Below, piece by piece: positions 1 through 12,000 of a DNA stretch of 64,000 nucleotides (position 1 is its first letter; each line of letters starts with the position of its first letter). The position numbers and the translations under genes were made by a program. The DNA is from Latrodectus hesperus (taxonomy: Eukaryota > Arthropoda > Arachnida > Araneae > Theridiidae): positions 18,290,283 to 18,354,282 of the forward strand of contig CM075862.1 in the NCBI GenBank assembly GCA_037975125.1, read 5' to 3'. The notes under the pieces were generated by a model. It saw nothing but the letters and a program-made list of their open reading frames with translations. It ran no database searches and had not been told where the DNA came from.

Positions 1-296
1 AATTTTATAAAAGAACAGTTATAAAAAAACATCTTATGCATGAAATTGATCAAGCTTTAAAAAACTTTGTTTTTCATACTTTATTTCAATATATTTTATG
101 TATTTGCATAATTTTTGAATAAAATTAACTTTCTTGCATTTTGTTATGATGCCTTACTATGATATATAAGAAAAAAGAAGTAGTCAAAATCCAAAATTAT
201 GTCTAATGCCAGTTTCAATAACAAAAAAATGTTATGCATCACTTTTTTCAAATTAACTATCCAAAAAATGTAAAAAGTAAATAAAATATTAATTAC

Positions 297-626
297 ATTG
301 CAATTGTTTTGATTTCTTGAAGTGCAGTCCTTATTTATATCTGTAAAATCCTCTTCTAAAAGCTCCTGTAAGTGTTGGAAATATGGCCAGCAATTCTTTT
401 TCTTAGCACTACATTCTTTTAATCTCCTGTAAGTTGCACATAAATTATGCCATTTCTTTTCACAAGCAATTAGATTTACCACAATGCCCTGAGAAGTCAT
501 TTCAGATGCTATTTGAGCCCATAAATCTCTCTTCTTAACAAATCCTGATAAAAATTCTGATTTTTTCATTTTGTACAATGATATTAAGAGCATAACTGAT
601 TCTCGGTGCCATTTGAAATCTTCCAT
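297..626 (-). CDS. Possible exon with a Myb/SANT-like DNA-binding domain
   Basis: Read on the minus strand, an open frame begins with ATG at 626 just after a splice-acceptor-like AG (629-630). It encodes about 90 residues with the spacing of Myb/SANT-like (MSANTD/trihelix-type) domains: an early W and E, an LISLYK helix, a KKRDLWAQIA segment, a C..KWHNL helix followed by YRRLKE, and a final CWPYFQHLQELL. Such domains bind DNA and occur both in host factors and in transposon-associated proteins. A GT on the minus strand just below 297 could be the donor; beyond it the frame becomes AT-rich and low complexity. No partner exons are visible, so this may be one exon of a gene running out of the window to the left, or a relic. 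The domain class is fairly clear; gene identity is unknown. Confidence 0.45.
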
Positions 627-758
627 ACCTAAAATAAAAAGTATTTTTTTAGTAATAAAAGATATACTAATTAATATTTTAAAGCAAATAAATAATATGA
701 TAAAAATACTTGAATAGATTTGAGAGGTAACTGATTCACTTGTAACACAAGGGTACAT

Positions 759-2857
759 CTTTTTAATTTGAGATCTTCATAATTGAAAGAATATTTCAAT
801 TGTCAGCCTTCACACTAAAATATAGAGAAAATTTTCATTAGCAGTTATTTAAAGTTTTAGAAAATGTGAATTATTTCAATAATTTTTTGATACCTAAATA
901 GAGGCACAAATTTAACATTTTTATTATCATGCTTAAATATTATAAAAGTGTTTTTGGCAAACGGAGATTCATGTTTTTTTATTTTTATTAATTAGGATAT
1001 ATTTTAGCCAAGTTTATGTAAAACCCAGAAAATGAGATTTACAACAAAGTAAAACACTTGGTGATAAAAGTGTCAAATAGAAACTATTTCAACACAAATG
1101 ATGAGTTACCCTTTTGGAATTTTTCTTATTTTCAATCCATAACACTATACCTAAAACATAACATTTTATATGAAGATCATGCCAAACATCTTTGCTTCCT
1201 GGATGAAGCATCAACTTACAATATGATATAAATAATCAAAGATAAGACTGTTCTATAATAAATAAGACTATTCAACATATCAAAAAATGGTTTTGTACAG
1301 TATAGATAATTTTTACTAACATGAAAAACAACTGCACGCTTCCTTATAAAAAATACTTTTGAAGTTTCAAAAATACAACATTCTACTAAAGATTTATAGG
1401 AATAAGTGAATAAATAAATGGAAATGTTTAAAAACACATCTCAAATAGTATTGCTTTGGAGAATTTTAAGCAGAATATAATTGGAATAACTCAATAAAAA
1501 AATTAGAGAAACAGATAAAAAACATTCATTTCCATTAAAAAATTCTTCAAAGTTGCGATTAAACAGCAAATATTGCAATTTAGAGAGTGCACCACTGAAA
1601 ATTTTTTACCTAAGATCACATTATATATTTTTAATACATGCAAATTTTAAAATTATGATTGTTTTCTGTAACCTTGTGAGTGTAAAAATTAGAATATAAT
1701 TTAAAAATAAAGTTCTAATATGTTTGTTTCAAATAAAATTAATAAACTGGACAGTTTTTTCTTTTGCTTTTTGAAAAAAAAAATTTATTAAAATATGAGA
1801 CCTGTTAGATGATATTAATTGGGGATTATATAGAATGAGGTAATGATTTTTTTTACTTTTAATAACAACTACAAGTGACCTTTATTTTGGTGAATATGTT
1901 CAGTGTCATAGTAAGTGTGTAAAGTAAAAAAAAAAATTATGATGCTGAATATTAGTGCTAAGAGGCAATTATTAGAAATCTAATTGATGCTTGGAAATAA
2001 TCGAAAGATATTAAAATTTTTTATTAGATGTACAGGAAACCTGATTTTCTATAATAAATTATTAGACTTCAAATCTAGTGCCTATGTGAAACTTTAAATT
2101 TAGTTTTCTCATTTTTAGACCACATTAATTTTTTTAAAAGTTAAATTTGTATTTTTCTGGATGCAGCTGGCCTGAAAAACAAGGATTAAGAATAAAGATA
2201 AGTACTCATTAAATTTAAGAATTTGCTATTCCTTGCATAGTATGTGTGTGTGGTTAAAGGATTTTTTTAGAATGTGTATGTAAAGGGTTTGTCAATCTAA
2301 GGTCAATTTTTGGACACTAGAGCTTGGAACTCAGTTTAAAGTGGATTCTGAATATTTAAAAATATCTTAGCCATGGGTGAAATTCAAACAAAAGAATAAT
2401 TAAAGAAAATTTCTAATCATTTAGGTATCCTCTTTGGAGAGAGAGAGAGAGCATTACACAAATACCTTCACTCTAAACTTGATGTGTTCAGAAAATGCTA
2501 TGCAGTCCCATATTGAACTTCCATTGATAGCTTCCTCATTTCTCTTAATGAAAATATACTGTTTTGCTATAATTATCACATTTCTGTAAATAAATTAGTA
2601 AAATTTCATCCTTCAAGGATTTCTTTCCCTCAAAATTTTCTTTTTCAAGTTTTGTATTCATATAGATACACAAGTCCTACTAATTTAACTTCTCATTTTT
2701 ATTATTGTTGATTCCATTAGGCAATCGAATCATAAATCTTTTTATTTAAATTTAATAAATTTTAGCAGATTTCAGCATTTAGACTATAAAGTATTTTCCT
2801 TACAAACAATATGGCTGCTAAAATATGTAAAAATATTTCAGGAATTAAAAACTTGAG

Positions 2858-2860
<3 letters not shown>
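759..2860. other. AT-rich intergenic DNA, nothing recognised
   Basis: This stretch is AT-rich with homopolymer runs and a short GA run near 2439. I see no frame with coding character, no RNA gene and no clear inverted-repeat element. Confidence 0.6.

Positions 2861-2953
<93 letters not shown>
2861..2953. repeat. (AT)n microsatellite inside a palindrome
   Basis: An uninterrupted AT dinucleotide run of about 46 units. Its flanks are complementary (AGCTT on the left, AAGCT on the right), so the whole tract can fold into one long hairpin or cruciform. Length is probably polymorphic and may be misassembled. Confidence 0.95.
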
Positions 2954-2955
<2 letters not shown>

Positions 2956-3879
2956 CTTGTACTTTTTTAGTTCACAATTTCAATTAAAATGAGATGTTTT
3001 TATCATGACGTAGAGATGAGCAGCACTCTTTGTCATGGAAAGATCATTTATGGGCTAATACTGAGCAAGAAATAGGTATTCTGTCAGCACATCTGTTAGT
3101 GTGATGTGGCAAGAGAATTTCACCAATATATTTCTTAATACTTTATTATGACTAATTATTTATGCAAAATCTTGGAGCACTAATTGATGGGGTGAAATAT
3201 TTAAATATATGCACCTTTCCCTAAATCATTGAGCATTAATTTTGTATCTAAAGATAAGAATTTGGCCTTGATTCTTCCTCTACAAGAAAAGAAATGAATG
3301 AATTGTGTAGTGAGTATAAATAAATTTTCTAGTATTGCAATGCCTTTTCATTATTTTTTAATAAGAATCATTTACAAATTTCAGTTATCCTTTATCTAAG
3401 AATCTAAATTTTCCCACTGTTATTGAACAATTAAAGAATTTTCTTAGATCTCAATTTACTCGAATCAATATTTTGCCTTTCATTCAAATGTAAAATTCAG
3501 TTTTCTGAAATTTAGGAACTTAAAATAACTATGCATACATTACCTTTTATAGTCTACTTAAAATTTAAATATATCATGTATGAATGAAATACTGGTAAAA
3601 CAAGTTTCATTTTTCACTTTACTTGTGCTATAAAATTTGTTCAAGTAAATGACTACTAAAATCTTAAGTGTATTTTATGTATTAAGGGAATTATTATTTT
3701 GTGAATATATTTACAGTCTGATATTTCTTAATCTGACTGTTCCAGATCATATGATTACATATTAATTGATCTGAGATAACAGCATATTTGCTCATTTAAA
3801 AGTCATTAAAAAAATTTTATATGAAAATCACTATACTTTTATGAGATTAACTGTTTCATAGTTTGAATATAACTTAGAT

Positions 3880-5696
3880 CAGTTGTTTTCAAACTTTTTT
3901 AATCCATGGATTCCATTTAATAATAAAAATTTGCCCACAGACTATCAAGTGAAAAGTGTGTTCATAAATGCATACCATAAAAATTACAAATTTAAAAAAT
4001 ATTTTGTTCAAATAGTATTTACTGAAATTATAATTTTTGTTTAAAAAAATAATAATGACTTGGATAAACTTGATGAAAAAGTAAGAGCATATTTATGTTC
4101 GGCACAATGTTTGCGAGTAGTAACCACAAATCTCTATGTACATTAACTTCAACAATTTCATGTATTTTCTTTTGACAGTTAGAGAAAACATTAAATCCTA
4201 ATCTTAATTTTTGCTTTGGATTTTTATTAAATATTCTTTAATCTCAAATGGTTTCATTAAATTATTTGGAAGTTAAATTTCATATAAAACACATAGGTAT
4301 AGTATTATTTCCTGATGATGAAATGAAGTGATATTTCAAATATTCAACACCATATTGTCAGCAGTTTTCTTAATCTTACTCATAAAGTTAAAAAAAGTAA
4401 AAAAGGAAATAAGAAAATTGATTATCAAATTTTTTATTTGAAACAAACTAGTGTAAATTAGCACTATCTTTTTCAATGGAATGCTGCATTAAACCCTTTA
4501 GAATTAATTATGTGACATAAGGATAACATTTTATGCTATTTTTGAATAAAATGTAAGGCTCAACAATTAACTTCTTTTAAAAAGCATCTGTATTAAAAAA
4601 ATACATGATCTCTGTCTAAGTTAAGAAATAATAATAAAATACAGTTTATGAAAACTATAAAAAAATATATATATTAACTAATAAAAAAAGTAATCCATGT
4701 TAATATTAATTAAGGGATACACTTTTTATATATTTTACTACATATATATCATATATTTATTTTATATATTTTTGTAGGCATTTTATAAACATCTTTTATA
4801 TATTTTACTATATTAAAAAATGTGATATACATAATTTTCTCAAGCGATAAATTTTATTCAAATATACTTACATAACAAGACAACACTATTTATGTAACAA
4901 TTTAAAAAATGCAACTATACCAAACTTACAATTAATACAATACCTTTTTTTGACTAAGACTTGGAAAATTTGTTTATTCATTTTATATATAAATCAGCAT
5001 AACATAGAGTTAAATTTTTGATTAAATGTACAATGTGTGACTCTTTTATAATTTATATTTATTTTGTAGACAAGCTAGTGGTTGCAGTCATATGTGTTAT
5101 TGTGTTTCTAGATAAACTTGCTTACCTCCATCTGAGTCACACCATGTTATGCTTGTTATTAACATAGTAGTTGGGATCCACTAGAAAAACTTAATCACAG
5201 TCATATGCAGATGAATTAATTTTTATTTTTGAGGGGTTATCTAAATTCTTTCATTACTATTTTGTTATATTGTTGTTAGCATCATATTGATGGAAATTGA
5301 AAGCTTAAATTTATTGGAGTAAATTGATCAATAACTAAGTTTTATTTACAACATTGAAACAAATTAAACACAACATTGTTACAATAAGTAATAAATCAGT
5401 GAAAACAAGTGTTGGTAAAGTTCATTAACAAAAAATATTATATATAAATCTCAATTAAGTAATCTAGTGTATTTTAACGACCCATTTACATTTTACTCAT
5501 GGTATAAAAAAACTAATATATTTATTATTTATTTAAATTCTGACAATAATAAAAATGAAACACAATTTTATTACTTTATATTATATTTTGCGCAGGCCCT
5601 CTAATATTGTTCTGGGGTCCCCAAATCAATTTTTATTTTTTACAAACTTTGAAACGTAGAACCCTGGGGGTCAAGAGGACTACTGATTTTCAACTG
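3880..5696. mobile_element. Possible hAT (Charlie-type) DNA transposon remnant
   Basis: The left end starts CAGTTGTTTTCAAAC and the right end, reverse complemented, starts CAGTTGAAAATCAGTAG followed by TCCTCTTGACCCCCAGGG. These resemble the two ends of animal hAT/Charlie elements. Flanking 8-mers do not match well, so there is no clean target-site duplication, and the interior is too eroded to recognise a transposase. The ends are seen; the superfamily is inference. Confidence 0.35.
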
Positions 5697-6341
5697 ATGT
5701 GATGAGAAAGAATTTGAAAACCAGGAAGCTTATCATTTATTTATTTTTCTTTCAGGAGAGAGGTTGGAAGAGGCCAAAAATATACTTTTTGTAAATTTTC
5801 CTCTCCCAAATGACAGGAGAAGTTTAAATGTGATTTGTATGTATTTATGACATTAAATTATTGCAATGTAATATTTTCAAATATAAAGGTAATTTTAATT
5901 ATATTTTATTCAGGTATAAACTATTTTCTTGGCAAAACATATTATTTTTACAAACAGATGTATTTATATCTGTTTGTAAAAATAAAAATTAAAAATTGAT
6001 AAATAGTTTTTATTTATCAATATTTTATTCAATTTATTTCAGATTAGATAAAAAAATTTTTTATGACCCCTACTTTGTAATATATGAAGAAAGTAATACA
6101 TTTTGCTTATAATCAAATATATAAGTTCAATGGAATATTACCTTAACATCACTTATTAACTATACTCTCTCTCTTACTCTTATTAAATATATTTCCCTTT
6201 GTCACCATTTTGATAGCACATATGCATTATAAGTGATTCTGTTAAATTATACCAGTTGTCAAGAATTTATGCTGTCATATAATAAAAATGATAAGATTTT
6301 CTTAATCACTCATTTTACTATCTATAGAAACTTAATTAAAC

Positions 6342-6598
6342 TAAGTGGCATGATAGCCCATATGGGGGCCAAGGCTTACAATGCCCATATCTGTTTTAAT
6401 GATTGAGGGCCAAGGAATGCAAAGCATATGTGCAAAGCAAGCTAGCATGAAACCCCCAGTGTTAAGTTCCCAAACATGCAGGGTACTCAGTTTTATCGAC
6501 CCACTGAAGCGATGAACAGCTGAGTTGACCATGCCCAGCCTGAAGATCAAATTTTGGACCTGCACTATAATACAAAGTACTACCACTACAGCATCTGG
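6342..6598 (-). mobile_element. SINE with a conserved central domain
   Basis: Read on the minus strand the element begins GCTGTAGTGGTAGTA, which resembles a Pol III A box. It continues with GTGCAGGTCC..., a degenerate B-box region, then GGCTGGGCATGGTCAAC and CAGTGGGTCGATAAA with TGAGTACC and a CACTGGGGG motif. The GTCGATAAA...GAGTACC block resembles the conserved central domain of widespread metazoan SINEs. The 81-residue open frame across it is fortuitous. No clear target-site duplication was found. The family assignment rests on memory of the motif and needs a database match. Confidence 0.55.
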
Positions 6599-7167
6599 AT
6601 TTTTTACAACAAATATATTTATATATAAAATATATATTCAGCTTGAAAATAAAACAATGACTAAATAAAAATGAAAAATAATATTAAACAAAAGAAATTA
6701 AAATTATTTTGGTGCTCATGAAAGTTTGTGGCATTTCCAATAAATCGGCAATGATATTTGCAAATTATTATTGTAGAAAATGGCCATTTCAACTCGGTTT
6801 TGCAGTTTCTTTAAGAAAAATCTTATTTTTTGTTTGTTGAATTTTTAATTTCTTAATGTATTATAGTAAATAGAGGAATAAGTGCACTGACGTCAAAGAT
6901 AGTCAAAAACTTCAAGTAATGATCAAAGTATATTTGGAATGTTGATGTGCAAATAAAACTGATGATCTTGAAAAAGCAGAGTATCATCATATGACTGTAA
7001 ATCAGAAATACCTCTTTGTGGAACTAACTATCAGTGTATATATGCAAATTATTGAAAGATTCTGAGAATTTGCAAAGTTGAGGAACAAAAGAAAAAGAAA
7101 CACTGCTTTTCTCCGTCTCCCTTTTCTTCAAGTGAATTATAATTCCATTATTAACTACAAGTTACAT

Positions 7168-7426
7168 TGGCATAGATGCCATATAATCCAGGATGCTAAA
7201 TTCTGAAATTTTTTAGTGATGAAGAAATGTTGCCAAGATGAGGTAATTGTGATGTGCGCGATGATGTAAATACTTGGATCACCAAAATAGAATTTTCTGC
7301 ATAATTCTTATAGGTCTCCATATCTATGACATAATAAAAACCAGGTTGCCAGATACATAAGATAATCTGTCAAAAAATTTATCAAACTCAAAATTTGGCA
7401 TCCTGGATTATATGGAATCTGTGCCA
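7168..7426. repeat. Inverted-repeat (MITE-like) element
   Basis: The arms 7168-7206 and 7388-7426 are reverse complements over 39 bp with only a few mismatches; the shared core reads CCATATAATCCAGGATGC. They enclose about 180 bp of AT-rich sequence with no coding content. This is the structure of a small non-autonomous DNA element. No target-site duplication is obvious, so the true ends are uncertain. Confidence 0.6.
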
Positions 7427-7715
7427 TAAAACTAAATTTTGAAATTCACATAAAGTGAAATATAATTTACTGCAAGTGAATTATTAATAAAATTAATTTT
7501 ATTCAGGATTCTGAATAATGAAGATATACAAGATATGATATATGTCTGATAAAATAGTAATATTATAGGTAATACAATATCCTATATATTATAATGGCAA
7601 AATCCTTTCAACACCCTATAAACTAAATAGACCGATTTCTATTTGGCTGCTGAAAAAGTGATTCTTAAAAACTGATCTATTTATTCTAAAAGTTAAAATA
7701 AATAAATAAATAAAT

Positions 7716-7905
7716 GGTAAAACTGAGTAATACGGCCGAAGTTTGGCGATTTTTTGGATTTTTTCGCCAAGTTCAAGTAAGGATTGAAATTCCTACGCTA
7801 TATTCACAGCGAAATACAAAACGAATATAAAAGACAGTATTGAAATTCCGGCACTATATCTAAACCGGGTAAAACTGAGGTCTGTCCGTAATACTCAGTT
7901 TAGCC
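7716..7905. mobile_element. 190-bp MITE with TIRs and an 8-bp duplication
   Basis: The ends are inverted repeats: the left reads GGTAAAACTGAGTAATACGG and the right, reverse complemented, GGCTAAACTGAGTATTACGG. Both are flanked by AAATAAAT (7708-7715 and 7906-7913), an 8-bp target-site duplication, although the flank is simple sequence and could match by chance. The interior has a palindromic TTTGGCGA...TCGCCAAG pair. The 8-bp duplication, GG start and subterminal TTGGCGA resemble the two larger elements in transportin intron 1. Confidence 0.7.
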
Positions 7906-7907
7906 AA

Positions 7908-7911
<4 letters not shown>

Positions 7912-7962
<51 letters not shown>
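7912..7962. repeat. (TA)n microsatellite
   Basis: A pure TA run immediately right of the 190-bp MITE. Confidence 0.95.
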
Positions 7963-7963
<1 letters not shown>

Positions 7964-8876
7964 TTTTGGTCACTTTATTTTGTTAATCATATTTTTAAAT
8001 GAAATGTCTTTTACAGTCATTATGAATTTAAAAAATTATAAAGCATTCAATATCATTAGCTAATAAATATTTATAAATGCAATTTTTGAATTTTTTACAT
8101 CTAGTTAAATTATCAATCATGAAATAAACAAGAAAAAATTGAAATAATATTAAAATTTTACCAAAATTTATATGAAAGTATTAAAAATTAACGTAAGACA
8201 AATTATTGTTTCATGGTAAATCTGAATGTATATCAATATAACAATTGTTTTAAGCCAAAATAAATCTAGATATGTTAAGTACAGTTAAAAATAATTTTCT
8301 TTCTAACTTGTACATAAAAGCATTAAAAATTTTATAATGAAATACCTTTATAAAGAAAGATAATAGAATTAGATTTATTGACTAAAAATTTAAAATATTT
8401 TCTTTAACTTAAGAAATTATACAAATAGTTTTAAAATTACAAATTGAAACTAAAAATCAAAACACCGCAAACGAACAGAAAACTTCTCTTATCTACTGCC
8501 ATCTTTATAATTTCAATTTTGGATTTATGTTCTACGGAGTTCAATTTTTATTTTTATATCATAAATAAGTTATTTGATTATAATTTTTGCATTAATATCA
8601 TTGGTAAATTTACTGTTGTAATATCTGAAATTTTTTCAAAGTTATAGATTTTCTAGTGTTTAAGCCGCACAAACTAAATCAATAAATAAAATGATAATAC
8701 CTGTGAAGAAGAGACGAAATCTGGAATCTGCTGAACAGTAGTGCAGAAAGATTGACGAATGTACGTTTTGTAATTTTTAATTGATTTATTAATAATTGGT
8801 TCAAGTTATTGTTTATTTATTGGCCAAGAGTTTTTGAACATTGTTATGAAGTATGAACCCTGAAATATTTTCTTAG
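7963..8876 (+). other. Upstream region of transportin; possible 5'UTR exon
   Basis: AT-rich sequence ahead of the gene. Around 8690-8760 a less AT-biased patch ends in AAT|GTACGT, which could be the donor of a non-coding first exon. A pyrimidine-rich TTTTCTTAG ending at 8876 could be the matching acceptor. No TATA box or CpG-rich promoter is evident. Transcript data would be needed to place the transcription start. Confidence 0.3.
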
Positions 8877-8964
8877 GCTTCTTGTTGATGTGTGCATATG
8901 TGCTCATATTGATAACCGTATTCAAAACATTACCGGTGTGAATCGCAAAATGCGAGAAAATACC

Positions 8965-9069
8965 ATGGCTTTGGCATGGCAACCACAAGAAGAAGGATTG
9001 AGAGAAATCTTAAAACTTTTAAAAGAGTCGCAGTCTCCAGATACTGCTACACAAAGAGCTGTTCAAGAA
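8965..9069 (+). CDS. TNPO1: TNPO1 coding exon 1 (residues 1-35)
   Basis: Begins [12 protein letters not shown] and runs through [18 protein letters not shown], matching the first HEAT helix of transportin. The frame is open upstream to the putative acceptor at 8876. The donor is GTATCC, a weak site at positions +4 to +6. Ends in phase 0. Confidence 0.92.
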
Positions 9070-12000
9070 GTATCCTTTTTTAATTATTTAAGTTTTATTT
9101 CTTAACTATATATTGTATTTTTAAGGTTAATGCTTGAGCAAGTTAAGCCTATTTGATCTTGCGTACCATAGTATCTTATCAGTAGTTATTGTTTTCATTT
9201 TGACTTTTTTTAATTTCAGATTTAAAATGCTGCGATTTTTCCACCTATTTAACAAACATTGCAATATCTTTTACAAATTATTTATATATGCCTAAAGCTT
9301 GTGGACTTGCGCATGTATTATGTCAGTACCTTCCAACGGCTACATCGGTGTAAAATTTTTGCATCCATTTTTGTTTTGTATATTGTATTTTCTTAAAAGT
9401 ATTTCTTATAATTTGATTTATGAATGTCTTACAATATTCCGTTATAAAAATTCCAATTTTTTTTTTTAAATTGGTATTTCGATTTAAATTTAGTTTTGTT
9501 TATTGGTTCAAATTCAATCTTTGACGAATAATTTTCATTCTCTTTTGATACATATTCATTAATTACTTGGTAATATTTGTTTTAAAATATTGAAACCATA
9601 TTTATGTTGAATATTGAAACCACTTTATCTACATTTGGTAGTTGATCAATATTGTGAAATATTAAGATAAAGAGTTAAAAGAACCGCTATATTTTAAACT
9701 TTTCTCCAAATAAATTTTTATTATATAATGCAGTTCAATTGCTTTGATGATGCTTAATATTTATTATATGCTATCGGTATCTTAGGTTTTAAAATGTACA
9801 CAAAAATGTTTAATTTATAGCTCTTAGCATAAAATAGGATAGTTGGAATATCAAAGTATTTTTATTCTAAAACTGAAATAGTTATTATTTGTTTGTCTCA
9901 TAAAAATAGAAATATAAAAGTCAAATGTCATGAACATTACTTTTTTATTTTCTTAGCATTTTATAAATGTAACACATTATTTTGTAAGTTATTGGCAAAA
10001 TCAAGCAAAAATCTGTATTATTAATAACTTTTATTTAAAAAAATGCTCTTATGGAGAATAAATCTTCTGTGACTTTCTTAATCAAAAAAGAAATAGCAAT
10101 TTTAAATAGTAGAATGTTTAGTAATAAAAAATCAACAGCTAAGACTAAATTTCACACCCCCTTGTGCTGTTGAGAAAAGAATTCAGTTTTGATTTAATGC
10201 ATTATGTTATTTTTAATATGTTCGTTAATATATACATGCCAAGTGTAGGCATTTTGTATTATGATGGTTTTATTTTGAAGGCTTTGAAATGAGAATTTTT
10301 TTATACAAACACGAATTTTTAAATGTCTTTGTAATATACATTGTTTTTTTCTTTGTAATTATTATCTTGTTTGAATACTAAATATTTTATGTAAATTTTG
10401 TTGAAGTATTAATGTGAAGAGTCAAATTTGGGGTTTATTAAATAGTAGCATTTATGTGATTATACATATATGTGTGTATATATATCTCATTAGGCCTGTG
10501 TAAATCTTGTTAAAATTATTCACGACGGTTAACTTGTTTATGGAAAAGAGTTATCAATCTGAATGATTTGTTGTAGTGGTCATGTAAATCCTTCATTTTT
10601 GTCAACTTGGTCATTTAGTTTTTGTATAATCATTCACAATTTTTATTTATTCTGTTTTGATAATCTCCAGTTTCACCTATTTGTGTGCTCTGACACCTCT
10701 GACGTAAGAGCATCTCTTTAGTTGCCCCTGACTATCATTTGTTCCAATGATAACTTTCGAGCCCTCTCGCCGTCTAGAGCTACTTTAGTATTGTACTTGA
10801 CCACAAGATGCCTCATGTCTGAAAAGACGATAGTGGGCGTAATATATATATAAAAAATTTTTACAATCCCAGTAATTATATTGATGTACAGTACTTTCTT
10901 ATATATTTTATCATGATTATCATTCAACAATATTAAAGTCGTACAACTTGGATTGAGTTTAGTGCAATTTATAGTTTTCTTACCAAATCTGTTTTGTGAC
11001 AATGCTAATAAATTCATGTTTTGTAACTAATAAGTATGGAAATTAGAAACTGTATTAAAATAAATTCCACCTATTTGTACTGAATCAATATTTTTTTACT
11101 GGCAATGTTAGGCATTTATTATAAAATCTATTAAATGTTAAGATTTATCATTATTTAACTAATGTTTTTATATTTACCTAAACTAGTATTGTGACTTATT
11201 CAAAAGCAAATGTAATTTCAAAATAATTTCAAATGTTGACTGTTTTAGTAATGCAAACTTATTGTTTACTCTTATTATGTTCCCAATCACAGCTCAGATA
11301 GTTTATCTTGCAGATTAGATTCATTTGCGGTTTTAATAAATCTGAAAGCTTGTATATTTTTTCTTTTACATGATTGTGTGTGTGAAATTTTAATTTTCTC
11401 ACAGTTTAAAAGTTGTTTAGCTATTTGGTTATAATTTTGTAATTTGTATTTTTTGAAACTTTTTTTCATTTGGAGTTGAAGGGAAATTGATCATAGGTTA
11501 TTTGTTTTAACTTTGTGTTCTATTTAATTTGCTTTTTATATAGCAATATATATAATTTAAATAATATTAACTTAGTTATTTGTTTCCAAATATGAAAATT
11601 TTGTAAAATATTTGCAGTTTATATAAGTTTGTTCCTTAGTTTTGTAGTTCTTTTTAGTACACAAGTAAAAAACTATTCGATATTTCAAATTGAAAATAAT
11701 GTTGGATAAGTGATATTCAAAACTCGAATAAAGTGTAATCAGAATTTTAAAAGCTACAATTTTTCTTTGACCTGTTGCTGATTTGGCAATATTTAGTGGA
11801 TAAATGCTTTTTAGGCATTTTGTGTTTAGAAATCTTGTAATTTTTCCATTAGTAGCATTATTGAAAATTGTGCCTAATGCATTATGTGTATTAGGATTTT
11901 ACAGATTTCTATAGTACTTGGTACTTCTCTGCTCATTGGAATAAAAGATATGCCACAATATTTTGTTTCAATTAATCAAATAGTGGCATTTATTCTTAAA

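Noticed and set aside
6341..6586. 81-residue minus-strand open frame
   Set aside because: It lies entirely within a SINE-like sequence and matches no protein family.
8890..8964. N-terminal extension of transportin upstream of 8965
   Set aside because: The frame is open, but the first codon there is GTG and the peptide has no counterpart in transportin; the ATG at 8965 gives the family length.
11937..12000. Imperfect inverted repeat around GAATAAA...GCCAC
   Set aside because: Too many gaps in the stem, and no flanking duplication.
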